From positions 1 through 34,643 of the forward strand of contig JAQBZB010000067.1 of NCBI GenBank assembly GCA_027622275.1: a stretch of 34,643 nt of DNA. Direction: 5' to 3'. The translations under genes were made by a program, and so were the position numbers. The notes under the pieces are model-generated. The model was not told the origin of the DNA. It was given only the letters and a program-made list of their open reading frames with translations, and did no database searches. Within the stretch, counting starts at the first letter, position 1. Every line of letters begins with the position of its first letter. Shown here in pieces: positions 8,522-16,522 of this stretch. The stretch is from Planctomycetota bacterium. Lineage in GTDB: Bacteria; Planctomycetota; Planctomycetia; Pirellulales; Pirellulaceae.

Positions 8522-9457
8522 TTATTTCGACGTTTGACGTTCAGCGACCTGCGTCGCAATTTCAATGTCTCGCTCCAGCTGACGTACCAGTTCTTCGACA
8601 GAAGCGAAGGGGCGAGTCTCGCGTACTCGTGCCAGAAAGTCAACCTCCAGCGGCTGACCATACAGCGAACCCGAGTAGCCGATCAAATGAGCTTCGACCT
8701 TCAAGCGGTCTTCGCCGAACGTAGGATTCGGGCCGATGTTGACGGCGGTCGGCCACCGTTGGTTCGCGAAGAGTGCCAAGCCGGCATAGACACCAGTCCC
8801 CGGCAAGATCGTATCGATGGCATCGATGTTCGCGGTCGGAAAGCCGATCTTTGCCCCCCGCCCCGCGCCGTGCGTGACCATGCCGCGAATACGGTAAGGC
8901 CGCGTCAGCATCTGGGCGGCCTGCCCGACGTCGCCCGCCTCGATCAACCGGCGAATGCGGCTGCTCGAAACGTAATCGCCACCCATCGTCAGCGGCGGCA
9001 CAACTTCAAGGGTTACCTCACTCTTGTCGCAAAGCGTTCGCAGCATTTCAATGTTGCCGGCACGATCCTTTCCAAAGAAGAAGTTTGGTCCTTCGACCAT
9101 CGCTCGCGCGTCGAGCCGCTCGACAACCTTCTCGCGAAAGAACTCCTGGGGTGTCAAAGCGAGCAGATTCTCGTCCGTCGGATAAACGATCATCCCGTCC
9201 ACACCGAGTTCCGAGATCAGTTCGGCTTTGCGGTCGGCCCACGTGAGAGGTGGCGGCACTTCCTCGGGGCGAAGCAAACGAACGGGGTGTGGATCAAACG
9301 TGAAGACGATCGCGGGACCACCGATCTTTGTCGCTTGCGCGCGCAGCGTCTCGACGATCCTGGCATGTCCTTGATGCACGCCATCGAAGTTCCCGATCGA
9401 TACCGCGCCGCCGCGAAGCTCCGCCGGGAACTCGTCAAGGTTTCGAATCAGCTTCAC
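8522..9457 (-). CDS. ribF: Bifunctional riboflavin kinase / FAD synthetase
   Basis: A 311-residue enzyme that converts riboflavin to FMN and FMN to FAD. The N-terminal adenylyltransferase domain carries GNFDGVHQGH (residues 22-31) and the later VSSSRIRRLIEAGDV segment. The C-terminal riboflavin-kinase domain starts around GMVTHGAGRGAKIGFPTANI. Length matches the bacterial bifunctional form. The start codon is GTG at 9455-9457, with GAAAGG about 8 bp upstream that overlaps the end of nnrD. It lies in the minus-strand series larB-nnrD-ribF-nrnA with gaps under 20 bp or overlaps. Confidence 0.93.
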   Translation of the reverse strand: MKLIRNLDEFPAELRGGAVSIGNFDGVHQGHARIVETLRAQATKIGGPAIVFTFDPHPVRLLRPEEVPPPLTWADRKAELISELGVDGMIVYPTDENLLALTPQEFFREKVVERLDARAMVEGPNFFFGKDRAGNIEMLRTLCDKSEVTLEVVPPLTMGGDYVSSSRIRRLIEAGDVGQAAQMLTRPYRIRGMVTHGAGRGAKIGFPTANIDAIDTILPGTGVYAGLALFANQRWPTAVNIGPNPTFGEDRLKVEAHLIGYSGSLYGQPLEVDFLARVRETRPFASVEELVRQLERDIEIATQVAERQTSK

Positions 9458-9469
9458 TCGCTATGCCTT

Positions 9470-10351
9470 TCATTGACCCGTGCCTTCCAGCGTCAGGAAC
9501 GCTGCCGGCAAGTGGGCGACGATGTCACTGGCGATCATCGAAGTCTCGCCGAATGTTGCGGCTGCCAAGTCGCCTGCCAGACCGTGGACATATGCACCGA
9601 GTCGCGCCGCGTCGAAGGGGGCGAGCCGTTGGCCAAGCAACGCGGCAATGACTCCCGTGAGCACATCGCCCGAGCCGCCTGTCGCCATGCCGGGGTTGCC
9701 GGTGGTGTTGTGAACGGAACGCCGTCCGTCCGTGATGACCGTCTTGTGTCCCTTCAACAGGATGACCACTCGTCGGCTGATCGCCAGTTGTGCGGCAAAC
9801 ATCTCGGCCTTCTCGCGTTCCAATTCGTCGTTGCCAACAAGTCGCTTGAACTCGCCAAGATGCGGAGTCAGAATTCGTGGGCCGGCTGGCTCGTCAAGCC
9901 GATCGCGTCGCTCCGACAGCGCAAATAGAGCATCGGCATCGAAGACGATCGGCTGAGGCAAGACTTCGTACATCCAGGCAACGAGGTCGGTCACTCGATG
10001 TGATCGGCCCAACCCCGGCCCGCAGGCGATGCAAGTTGCGGTGTCGGCCAACTCGGCCAAATGTTCTTGTGCCGCCACGGTCAAACGCCCCTGCTCATCG
10101 CATGGCAACGGGACCGTCATGTAAGATGGCTCGAACGACGCGACAACGTCGAGGCATCGATCCGGTACAGCGAGCGTCACCAAGCCTGCTCCGGCCCGCA
10201 AGCAGGCCATGCCGGCAAGCGCGATCGCGCCGCTCATCCCTCGCGATCCGCCCACTAACAAGACCTTGCCATAATCGCCTTTGTGACTGTCTTCCAGACG
10301 CGGCGGCAAGATCGGCAGGTCGGACAGAGAATTGGTCGACGAATCACCCAT
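9470..10351 (-). CDS. nnrD: ADP/ATP-dependent NAD(P)H-hydrate dehydratase
   Basis: A 293-residue ribokinase-fold repair enzyme that restores NAD(P)H from its hydrated form using a nucleotide. The family signatures are GGSRGMSGAIALAGMACLRA near the N-terminus, ACGPGLGRS in the middle, and the catalytic GGSGDVLTGVIAALLGQ near residue 240. It lacks the N-terminal epimerase domain found in fused YjeF/NnrDE proteins, so the epimerase must be encoded elsewhere. The ATG at 10351 overlaps the end of larB by 8 bp, indicating a polycistronic message. Confidence 0.93.
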   Translation of the reverse strand: MGDSSTNSLSDLPILPPRLEDSHKGDYGKVLLVGGSRGMSGAIALAGMACLRAGAGLVTLAVPDRCLDVVASFEPSYMTVPLPCDEQGRLTVAAQEHLAELADTATCIACGPGLGRSHRVTDLVAWMYEVLPQPIVFDADALFALSERRDRLDEPAGPRILTPHLGEFKRLVGNDELEREKAEMFAAQLAISRRVVILLKGHKTVITDGRRSVHNTTGNPGMATGGSGDVLTGVIAALLGQRLAPFDAARLGAYVHGLAGDLAAATFGETSMIASDIVAHLPAAFLTLEGTGQ

Positions 10352-11045
10352 CGCTGTTTCGCTCCCCCCTGCCCTGCCCTGCCCTCGAGGCGATCAATCC
10401 GGCGACATAACCGCCCTTGAAACCTGCATCAATGTTGACGACCGACACGTTCGCCGCACAGCTGTTCAACATGCTGAGCAACGCCGCGATCCCGCCAAGA
10501 TTCGCGCCGTAACCAACACTTGTCGGTACCGCGATGACAGGACAATCAACGTAGCCGCCGACGACGCTGGGCAATGCCCCTTCCATTCCGGCAACAACAA
10601 CCACCGCGTCGCAGCCGCGCAACTGGTCCACTCGTTCCGGCAATCGATGCGGCCCTGCCACGCCGACATCATGGATCATCGTGACAGCGACGCTCATCCA
10701 ATCCAGCGTCTCAAACGCCTCTTCGGCGACCGGCAAGTCGCTCGTCCCAGCCGTTACCACCGCCACGCGGCCACACTTTGTGGCGGCACTCGACGATCCG
10801 CTCGCGAGCCGAAACGTCCGCGCCCGTTCGTTGTACTTACCGCTGGGAAAGACCCTGATCAGCTCGTCGGACTTCTCACGCGCAATTCGAGTCGCCAGAA
10901 TTTCAGTCCCATTGTCCAGCAGTTGTTTGAAAATTGCCGTCAGTGTGTCGACACACTTGCCCTCGCCGAAAACGACTTCGGGAAAGCCACATCTCCGGGC
11001 GCGATCCATGTCCAACGTAAACGGTTCTGGAAGCGATTCAGACAT
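10344..11045 (-). CDS. larB: Nickel-pincer cofactor biosynthesis protein LarB
   Basis: A 233-residue member of the LarB family, which resembles AIR carboxylase (PurE). LarB carboxylates the pyridinium ring of nicotinic acid adenine dinucleotide, the first step towards the nickel-pincer nucleotide used by lactate racemase and other LarA-like enzymes. The N-terminal RARRCGFPEVVFGEGK is characteristic, and VVTAGTSDLPVAEEA and VPTSVGYGANLGG are the PurE-like active-site loops. LarC and LarE, which act later, are not in this window. It heads the minus-strand series and overlaps nnrD by 8 bp. Confidence 0.9.
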   Translation of the reverse strand: MSESLPEPFTLDMDRARRCGFPEVVFGEGKCVDTLTAIFKQLLDNGTEILATRIAREKSDELIRVFPSGKYNERARTFRLASGSSSAATKCGRVAVVTAGTSDLPVAEEAFETLDWMSVAVTMIHDVGVAGPHRLPERVDQLRGCDAVVVVAGMEGALPSVVGGYVDCPVIAVPTSVGYGANLGGIAALLSMLNSCAANVSVVNIDAGFKGGYVAGLIASRAGQGRGERNSDG

Positions 11046-11294
11046 GGCCCTATCCTATTGTCCGCAACAGCCGCCTTGTAGTGGGGACTCAACTCGCGGC
11101 GTGCTGCTGGCCAACCGCCGTGCTTTCTGGCGATTGTTCCCTGCGGAGCCACTGTCACCAGCCGAATCTGCCTAATGACCTATCACAACACAACACCACG
11201 TCACTCACCGTCTCACTCCCCTTGCTCCGTGGCGGAAGGCGAACCAAAATCGTGGTTTCCTGTCTACGAAGAGATCTACGTAAGGAAATTGATT
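11046..11294. other. Divergent intergenic region between larB and argG
   Basis: This 249-bp gap must hold promoters for both directions. I find no pair of hexamers good enough to mark, no strong hairpin and no ARG-box-like palindrome. A frame open from 11175 runs into argG but has no coding character before the conserved start. Confidence 0.4.
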
Positions 11295-12509
11295 ATGCCG
11301 AGCTGTGTTCTCGCCTATTCCGGCGGTCTTGATACGTCGGTCATTCTGGGCTGGTTGATGGACGAAGGTTACGACGTGCACGCCGTGTACGTCGATCTTG
11401 GCCAACCGTGCGAGGACCGCCAGGCGATCCTGGAGAAGGCTCGCAAGGTCGGTGCCAAAAGCGCCCAGGTCGTCGATGCCCAGGAAGAATTGTGCCGCGA
11501 CTTCGCCTTTCCGGTTATGCAATGGCAAGCCAAATACGAAGGCATCTATCTGCTCGGCACTTCGATCGCCCGCCCGCTCATCTCGAAAGTCTGCTTGCAA
11601 GTCGCTCGCGAAGTCGGTGCCGACGCCTACGCCCACGGAGCCACCGGCAAAGGCAACGACCAATGCCGCTTCCAACTCGCCGCCGAGGCCCTCGATCCGC
11701 ACGTGAAAGTCATCGCGCCGTGGCGGATGGAAAAGTTCCGTAATGTTTTCCCCGGCCGCAGCCAGATGATTGCCTACTGCGAGCAGAAAAGCATCCCCGT
11801 GAAAGTCAGTGCCGCGAAACCCTACAGTTCGGACGAGAACTGCCTGCACATCAGTTACGAAGCCGGCGCGTTGGAAGACTTGACAGTGAACGGCGTCGAG
11901 CTGGTCGACTTCGGCATGGGCGTCTCGCCGCAACAGGCTCCCGACAAGACCGAGAAGGTGACGATCGCGTTCGAGGCCGGTCTGCCGGTCGCGGTCAACG
12001 GCAAGCAGGTGAGCGCTCTCGAAGCGGTAAAAACCTTGAACGAGATTGGTGGACGCAACGGCGTGGGCCGGATCGACATGGTCGAGAATCGTTTCGTGGG
12101 CATGAAAAGCCGCGGCGTCTACGAAGCTCCGGGCATGACGATCCTGTACGACGCGCATCGCGTGCTGGAGCAACTCACTCTCGATCGCGACCTGACTCAC
12201 TTGCGGGATCGTCTCGCGCCGGAAGTCGCCGAGCTGGTCTATTACGGCTTTTGGTACGCGGCCAAGTTCGATGCGCTGCTGGCTTTCATCCGCGAAGCGC
12301 AAAAGAACGTCACCGGCGAAGTGACATTGAACCTCTACAAAGGCAACCTGCAAGTCGACAGCCGCACCAGTCCAAACAGCTTGTACGACGAAGGCATCGC
12401 CACGATGGAAGGCGGCGGCTCGTACAACCAAACCGACGCCGAAGGCTTCCTCCGCATCCAGGGATTGCCCATCCGAGTCCAAGGCCGCGTCACGCCTCGG
12501 ACCTATTGA
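11295..12509 (+). CDS. argG: Argininosuccinate synthase
   Basis: A 404-residue enzyme of arginine synthesis that joins citrulline and aspartate at the cost of ATP. The N-terminal PP-loop is AYSGGLDTS (residues 7-15), and later family stretches include GATGKGNDQ and GRIDMVENRFVGMKSRGVYE. The start at 11295 fits the family N-terminus and has AAGGA about 8 bp upstream; an in-frame upstream extension lacks conservation. Other arginine genes are absent here, so argG stands alone. A 147-bp palindromic repeat lies 108 bp beyond the stop. Confidence 0.96.
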   Translation: MPSCVLAYSGGLDTSVILGWLMDEGYDVHAVYVDLGQPCEDRQAILEKARKVGAKSAQVVDAQEELCRDFAFPVMQWQAKYEGIYLLGTSIARPLISKVCLQVAREVGADAYAHGATGKGNDQCRFQLAAEALDPHVKVIAPWRMEKFRNVFPGRSQMIAYCEQKSIPVKVSAAKPYSSDENCLHISYEAGALEDLTVNGVELVDFGMGVSPQQAPDKTEKVTIAFEAGLPVAVNGKQVSALEAVKTLNEIGGRNGVGRIDMVENRFVGMKSRGVYEAPGMTILYDAHRVLEQLTLDRDLTHLRDRLAPEVAELVYYGFWYAAKFDALLAFIREAQKNVTGEVTLNLYKGNLQVDSRTSPNSLYDEGIATMEGGGSYNQTDAEGFLRIQGLPIRVQGRVTPRTY

Positions 12510-12617
12510 GCCGCAGTTCGTTCGCCGTCTGCGTGCCACTGCTTGCTCGCAAGCAGTGATGTAGGCCGGAACAAGGCTTTGCGCGGTTCCGGCAGTGCCG
12601 CCATGTTACACGTTCTC

Positions 12618-12764
12618 CTCGTACCCAGGCTCCCGCCTGGGCACGCACTGTCTTGGAGGCTCCGCCTCTCTCCCGGCTCCGCGTAACGACGCGAACGGCG
12701 ACTGGACGGAAGCGAGGCGGAGCCTCGGGGGCCATGCGTTCCCAGGCGGGAGCCTGGGAACGAG
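12618..12764. repeat. 147-bp nested palindromic repeat, copy A
   Basis: Copy A of three equal-length repeats, all in the same orientation. The outer arms are CTCGTACCCAGG at the left and CCTGGGAACGAG at the right. Each outer arm also contains its own small palindrome (CCCAGGCTCCCGCCTGGG and CCCAGGCGGGAGCCTGGG). An inner inverted pair is GAGGCTCCGCCTC and GAGGCGGAGCCTC. Copy A lies 108 bp after the argG stop. Similarity extends a few bases upstream (CGTTCTC). Confidence 0.85.
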
Positions 12765-13057
12765 CAAACACTCGAAGCCGCGCTTCCAGCCATCCGCTCG
12801 GACCTATCAACGAGACGCCTGACCACGATTCTATCCCCCCGATATTTCCCCGAGTCACATACAGCCATTAGAATGCGGCAGATGCCGATACATGGTGTGT
12901 CGGTTAGAACATTGTTGGGCGAACAAGCTCAGTTGCGAGAGGTATGAGCCAATTCGTATTGGCACTTGTCGCAGCGGCGGAGCCGAGTCACAACACGTTA
13001 AGCACCAAAACGCCGCATCGGCCTGATTGCGTAGACTTTCTTGTACAGCACACCAGT

Positions 13058-13813
13058 ATGACGATTCCCCGCATATTCGTTACTTGTATCATCACAAGCT
13101 TGTTCGGCGTGTCGGCAACTTGCGAGGCGAAGACAACCACGTTTTCTAATCCGGTGATATACGACGAAAGCGAAACTTTGATCACGTTTGATGACTCCGG
13201 ACATTCGGTATTTGATGAGGCCGGGCGTATCGGGGCCGTGGAATTTCGCCTTCTCGATCAAGGTGCCCTCAGCGATGTCGGTCGAGGACCAACAGTCGCC
13301 AGCGCGCCGAACACCACTTATGCCCGTGAATTTCCCCCCAGCGACGGGGCGAGGTTCATCCAAGTGGCGTTCGACAACGACCTCGAAATACGTTTCGGCA
13401 AATTGATCAACACTGTGTCGGCGGAGATTCGCGCACGCCCTGTCACATTTTCTCCAGAGACGCTGACATTTGAGCTATATGCTGGGGATCGTCTCGTCTC
13501 GACGACTACGATTCCAGATCGAACCGGGGGTAAATATGGCGATTTCTTTTCCTATGGGGTGCAAAGCGATTTGTTTTTTGATCGTTTGGTCATTCGGAAC
13601 CGGGTGGATGAGAGATTCGCTTTGGACAATCTCCGCTTTGCCAAGCTGGATATTGTTTCCGAGGCATCAGCCGTGAACGGGGACTGTTCCGTAATGTGTC
13701 GCTGCGAAGTCAAACGGTGTCGCGTAGGGCATCGAGCGAGCGTTTTCTGCAGTTCCCGAATGAAGTGGTCGTGCTTGAGACCATGCTGGGTAAGAAACTG
13801 GCGCTCGAAATAA
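13058..13813 (+). CDS. Secreted hypothetical protein with a degenerate C-terminus
   Basis: I do not recognise this family. From the ATG at 13058 it encodes 251 residues beginning with a signal peptide (about residues 1-24, MTIPRIFVTCIITSLFGVSA then a short polar stretch), followed by a beta-rich region that looks like an extracellular jelly-roll-type domain. A longer start at 12944 would bury the signal peptide behind 38 residues. From about residue 205 the composition changes sharply to Cys- and Arg-rich, which suggests a frameshift or replaced end. The stop lies 7 bp before repeat copy B. Confidence 0.6.
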   Translation: MTIPRIFVTCIITSLFGVSATCEAKTTTFSNPVIYDESETLITFDDSGHSVFDEAGRIGAVEFRLLDQGALSDVGRGPTVASAPNTTYAREFPPSDGARFIQVAFDNDLEIRFGKLINTVSAEIRARPVTFSPETLTFELYAGDRLVSTTTIPDRTGGKYGDFFSYGVQSDLFFDRLVIRNRVDERFALDNLRFAKLDIVSEASAVNGDCSVMCRCEVKRCRVGHRASVFCSSRMKWSCLRPCWVRNWRSK

Positions 13814-13820
13814 TCGTCTC

Positions 13821-13967
13821 CTCGTACCCAGGCTGCCGCCTTGTCACGCACTGTCTTGGAGGCTCCGCCTCTCTCCCGGCTCCGCGTAACGATGCGAACG
13901 GCGAGTGGACGGAAGCGAGGCGGAGCCTCGGGGGCCAGGCGTTCCCAGGCGGGAGCCTGGGAACGAG
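13821..13967. repeat. 147-bp nested palindromic repeat, copy B
   Basis: Same structure and orientation as copy A, with about six base differences. The left outer arm is worn (GGCTGCCGCCTTGTCACG instead of GGCTCCCGCCTGGGCACG), while the right arm is intact. It begins 7 bp after the stop of the secreted hypothetical gene. Confidence 0.85.
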
Positions 13968-14348
13968 TAACAAGCCCGCTTCACCCCGCCGCCGCGTCGC
14001 CCAATCGCCATGAGCGGGCATTCTCCTCCTGGTTCCCCATCCATCCAGGTTCGCCGATTGAGCGGATGCCTCTTTGCGGCCCAGGTTGCGAGCAACTTGG
14101 ACGACCCCGAGGCATGTTCGCGCCCCAGCGAGCCTTCACTAGATTGAGATTGCCGCGAGCTGCCGGTAGAATCCAGGCTGCCCCGGATAAAACCGGCAGT
14201 GCAGATTTATCCCGGCCTAGAATAAAACCGGTAAAACCGGGCATCCGACCGGGATTGACGTTTTATCCCGGTGGTTTGCCGGGTGAAGTATTGAAGTTAT
14301 GTCTCTGAGGATGCCCGCTTGCACATTGTCGGGGCAGGCTTTTCAAAC
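13968..14348. repeat. Intergenic region with clustered TAAAACCGG / TTTATCCCGG motifs
   Basis: The left part shows nothing I can name. Between 14181 and 14272 related short motifs occur on both strands: CCGGATAAAACCGG, TTTATCCCGG, AATAAAACCGG, TAAAACCGGG, ACCGGGAT and TTTTATCCCGG. Several pairs are inverted and could form alternative hairpins or serve as repeated protein-binding sites. The cluster ends about 80 bp before the HEPN-like gene, so it may control that gene. Confidence 0.5.
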
Positions 14349-15056
14349 ATGGATGACCGAATTCAACGCCGTTTCGACGAACTCGCGGACAACGCTGAAT
14401 CGATTGCCTCGACCAGACGCGAGAAGACAACTCACGTCCCAGGAAGTGAACCGTTTGTTCGTGGCACTCGTGGGACACCGGACCGAACGTTTACAAATAC
14501 ATTTGTTGATCCGATTCTTGTTGTCCAATGGCAAACCTCTGTTTCGTCGTTGTTTTCACGTGTCTTCGCAAACCACGATCCGACTTTCCAGAGATTCGCG
14601 GACGCCTGCAAAGCCAACCTAAACAGCGCGCTTTCGTTCGACATTCAACGCTCAATTTTCAGAGCCGCCAAGGAAGATTTTGAGGGCGGCTATCTGTTTG
14701 ATATTCAGAACCTCGTGCATTCCGACGTCTTCATCGACGAACTGGAACAAGCAAAGCATTTTCTTGACAAGGGCTTTAAGGTTCCGGCAGCCGTAATTGC
14801 GGGCACGGTGCTTGAGACAACGCTCCGTCGAATGTGCGATACGCATTCTGGCCTGACACCATCGGACAATATAAACGCGATGAACAACGACCTGTACACT
14901 GCGAATGTTTACGGTAAGGCAAGCAACAAGCAGGTTGGTTCATGGGGCGACATTCGCAATGACGCAGCCCACGGTCGGCCAGACGAGTTCGACCCCAAGC
15001 AGGTCAGCCAAATGATCGATGGCGTCCGGGACTTCGTTGCAAAACACATTAAATAG
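14349..15056 (+). CDS. HEPN / DUF4145-like protein
   Basis: A 235-residue soluble protein. The C-terminal half resembles DUF4145, a HEPN-superfamily domain: a helix ending in LETTLRRMCD, then IRNDAAHG, then a final helix QVSQMIDGVRDFVAKHIK. RNDAAH (R203 to H208) fits the HEPN RX4-6H motif, which in active members is an RNase site. DUF4145 domains often occur in anti-phage and restriction systems, but no partner is seen here. The N-terminal half is a polar region I do not recognise. The ATG at 14349 is chosen over a TTG 30 bp upstream. Codon usage looks more AT-rich than in the surrounding housekeeping genes, which hints at transfer. Confidence 0.65.
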   Translation: MDDRIQRRFDELADNAESIASTRREKTTHVPGSEPFVRGTRGTPDRTFTNTFVDPILVVQWQTSVSSLFSRVFANHDPTFQRFADACKANLNSALSFDIQRSIFRAAKEDFEGGYLFDIQNLVHSDVFIDELEQAKHFLDKGFKVPAAVIAGTVLETTLRRMCDTHSGLTPSDNINAMNNDLYTANVYGKASNKQVGSWGDIRNDAAHGRPDEFDPKQVSQMIDGVRDFVAKHIK

Positions 15057-15219
15057 TGACGTAACCAATCGGTGAACCCAAGCGGCGGATCGGGCGGGTT
15101 TTGAAATCAACGGTTCTTGGCCGTCGCCCGGTTACGCTGGTCGTTCGGTGAGCGGAAGGCGGACGTCCTCACCCGCGAAGAACCGCCACTCGCACGGCAT
15201 CCACGGAGTCCCATCGCTC

Positions 15220-15780
15220 ATGAATCGCTCCGTCACCAGACTGCTTCCGGCAGTCGCGGCATTCTGGTTCATCTCGCACATCGCCACGGTGTCCCATGCG
15301 GAGCCAGTTGAAGTCGTCATCGAGTCGGTGCGATTGGAGTGCTCCCATTGCCCTGAGGTCTTCGAACTGTATGAGCGTTCGCTCTTCAAAGAGGATTCAT
15401 CCGCGGTCAACGTGGCGTTGCAAGCGGTGGAGAAGGCGGCCGTCAAACACGTGATCTTCCGCCACACGCAATGGATTGAACCTGAGCGAAGAGTGCGGCA
15501 GACGACGCAAACGCACGACTCCACATTGATCCTGGATGTGCTCGTAAGTTCGGCGGACCAGAAATCGTTCACTGTTCAATTCGACGCCAAGTTTACGCAA
15601 CGCCCTGAGGGCGAGAAACACGAGAATGAGTACGGCTGCGCAACGACCTTGACGTGTGCGTTGGGAGGCACTTTTTTGGCCGGCGGATCTGCCACTCGTG
15701 CGGAGTCGCCCGGCAACCCTCCAAAACTTGAAGTGTGCTTCTTTCGCGTCGGCGTCAAGAAGATCGATCCAGGTGACTGA
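15220..15780 (+). CDS. Secreted hypothetical protein
   Basis: A 186-residue protein I do not recognise. The first 27 residues form a signal peptide ending in TVSHA, and the mature part begins EPVEVVIESVRLECSHCPEV. The ATG at 15220 is preferred (GGAG upstream); an in-frame extension to 15148 would hide the signal. The mature protein has a CSHC pair and several further cysteines, so disulfides are possible, and it contains no obvious membrane segment. It is probably periplasmic or lipid-free secreted. Repeat copy C starts 33 bp after the stop. Confidence 0.6.
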   Translation: MNRSVTRLLPAVAAFWFISHIATVSHAEPVEVVIESVRLECSHCPEVFELYERSLFKEDSSAVNVALQAVEKAAVKHVIFRHTQWIEPERRVRQTTQTHDSTLILDVLVSSADQKSFTVQFDAKFTQRPEGEKHENEYGCATTLTCALGGTFLAGGSATRAESPGNPPKLEVCFFRVGVKKIDPGD

Positions 15781-15813
15781 CGCGGAAGACGCTGCGCAAT
15801 GCTTTGCGTTCTC

Positions 15814-15960
15814 CTCGTACCCAGGCTCCCGCCTGGGCACGCACTGTCTCGGAGGCTCCGCCTCCCTCCCGTCTCCGCGAAACGATGTGAACGGCGAGTG
15901 GACGGAAGCGAGGCGGAGCCTCGGGGGCCAGGCGTTCCCAGGCGGGAGCCTGGGAGCGAG
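15814..15960. repeat. 147-bp nested palindromic repeat, copy C
   Basis: Same length, structure and orientation as copies A and B, with about nine differences from copy A. Both outer arms are nearly intact. It lies 33 bp after the stop of the secreted hypothetical gene and about 60 bp before the convergent sixA stop, so it occupies a convergent gene junction. Confidence 0.85.
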
Positions 15961-16020
15961 TACAAAATCCGCCGGGGCCCGGCGGGCCACTCTGTTAGCA
16001 CACTAACTGGACAGAAGCCT

Positions 16021-16512
16021 TCAGCTCAATCCCCGCGGCTCCCAATGAGCAACGAGTTTGCCGCGACCGTTGTCGGGCATCTCGAACCATGAATCTATCT
16101 CGAACTCGACTTGCACGAGCGCGCCCGTCGGCAGCGCGAGACTGGTGCCGGTCAACAACAGGACGAGTTCTTCCAGGCCCGGATTATGTCCGACAACGAG
16201 AATCCGCTGGTACTCGCTCGGCTGTTGCCGCAGCACTTCGATGTAAGTATCCGCGGCAGCCAGATAGAGTTCATCGAGCAATTGCGGCGTGACGGCCAAC
16301 CCGCCCCCTTCGACAACTCGTTTCGTGGTCGATCGCGCTCGTTTGGCCGTCGAACTCAGAATCAGGTCGGGGTGCAAGCCTTGATCGCAAAGCAGCTGGC
16401 CGATGCGGGGAGCGTCCTGCTTGCCGCGATCGTTCAAGGGGCGATCGTGATCCGTCATGCCCGGATCTTTCCAGCTGGACTTGGCGTGCCGCAGAATCAG
16501 AAGCGTTTTCAT
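16021..16512 (-). CDS. sixA: Phosphohistidine phosphatase SixA-like
   Basis: A 163-residue histidine phosphatase (phosphoglycerate-mutase-like fold) that removes phosphate from phosphohistidine on proteins. The catalytic motif is LILRHAKSSW (H9), and the second conserved His lies in VVGHNPGLEEL. The start is the ATG at 16512; the family N-terminus begins there. It starts 10 bp after the ppk1 stop and is probably in one transcript with ppx and ppk1. PPK1 works through a phosphohistidine intermediate, so a functional link is tempting, but unproven. Confidence 0.9.
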   Translation of the reverse strand: MKTLLILRHAKSSWKDPGMTDHDRPLNDRGKQDAPRIGQLLCDQGLHPDLILSSTAKRARSTTKRVVEGGGLAVTPQLLDELYLAAADTYIEVLRQQPSEYQRILVVGHNPGLEELVLLLTGTSLALPTGALVQVEFEIDSWFEMPDNGRGKLVAHWEPRGLS

Positions 16513-16522
16513 GCGGGCAATT

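Noticed and set aside
8441-9928. A plus-strand open frame of 495 codons opposite ribF and nnrD
   Set aside because: It spans two well-conserved genes on the other strand and shows no family features.
11205-12539. A minus-strand open frame of 444 codons opposite argG
   Set aside because: argG is unmistakable on the plus strand; the antisense translation has no recognisable motif.
12618-15960. The three 147-bp repeats as a CRISPR array
   Set aside because: The repeats are far too long, the spacing is over 1 kb, and genes lie between them.
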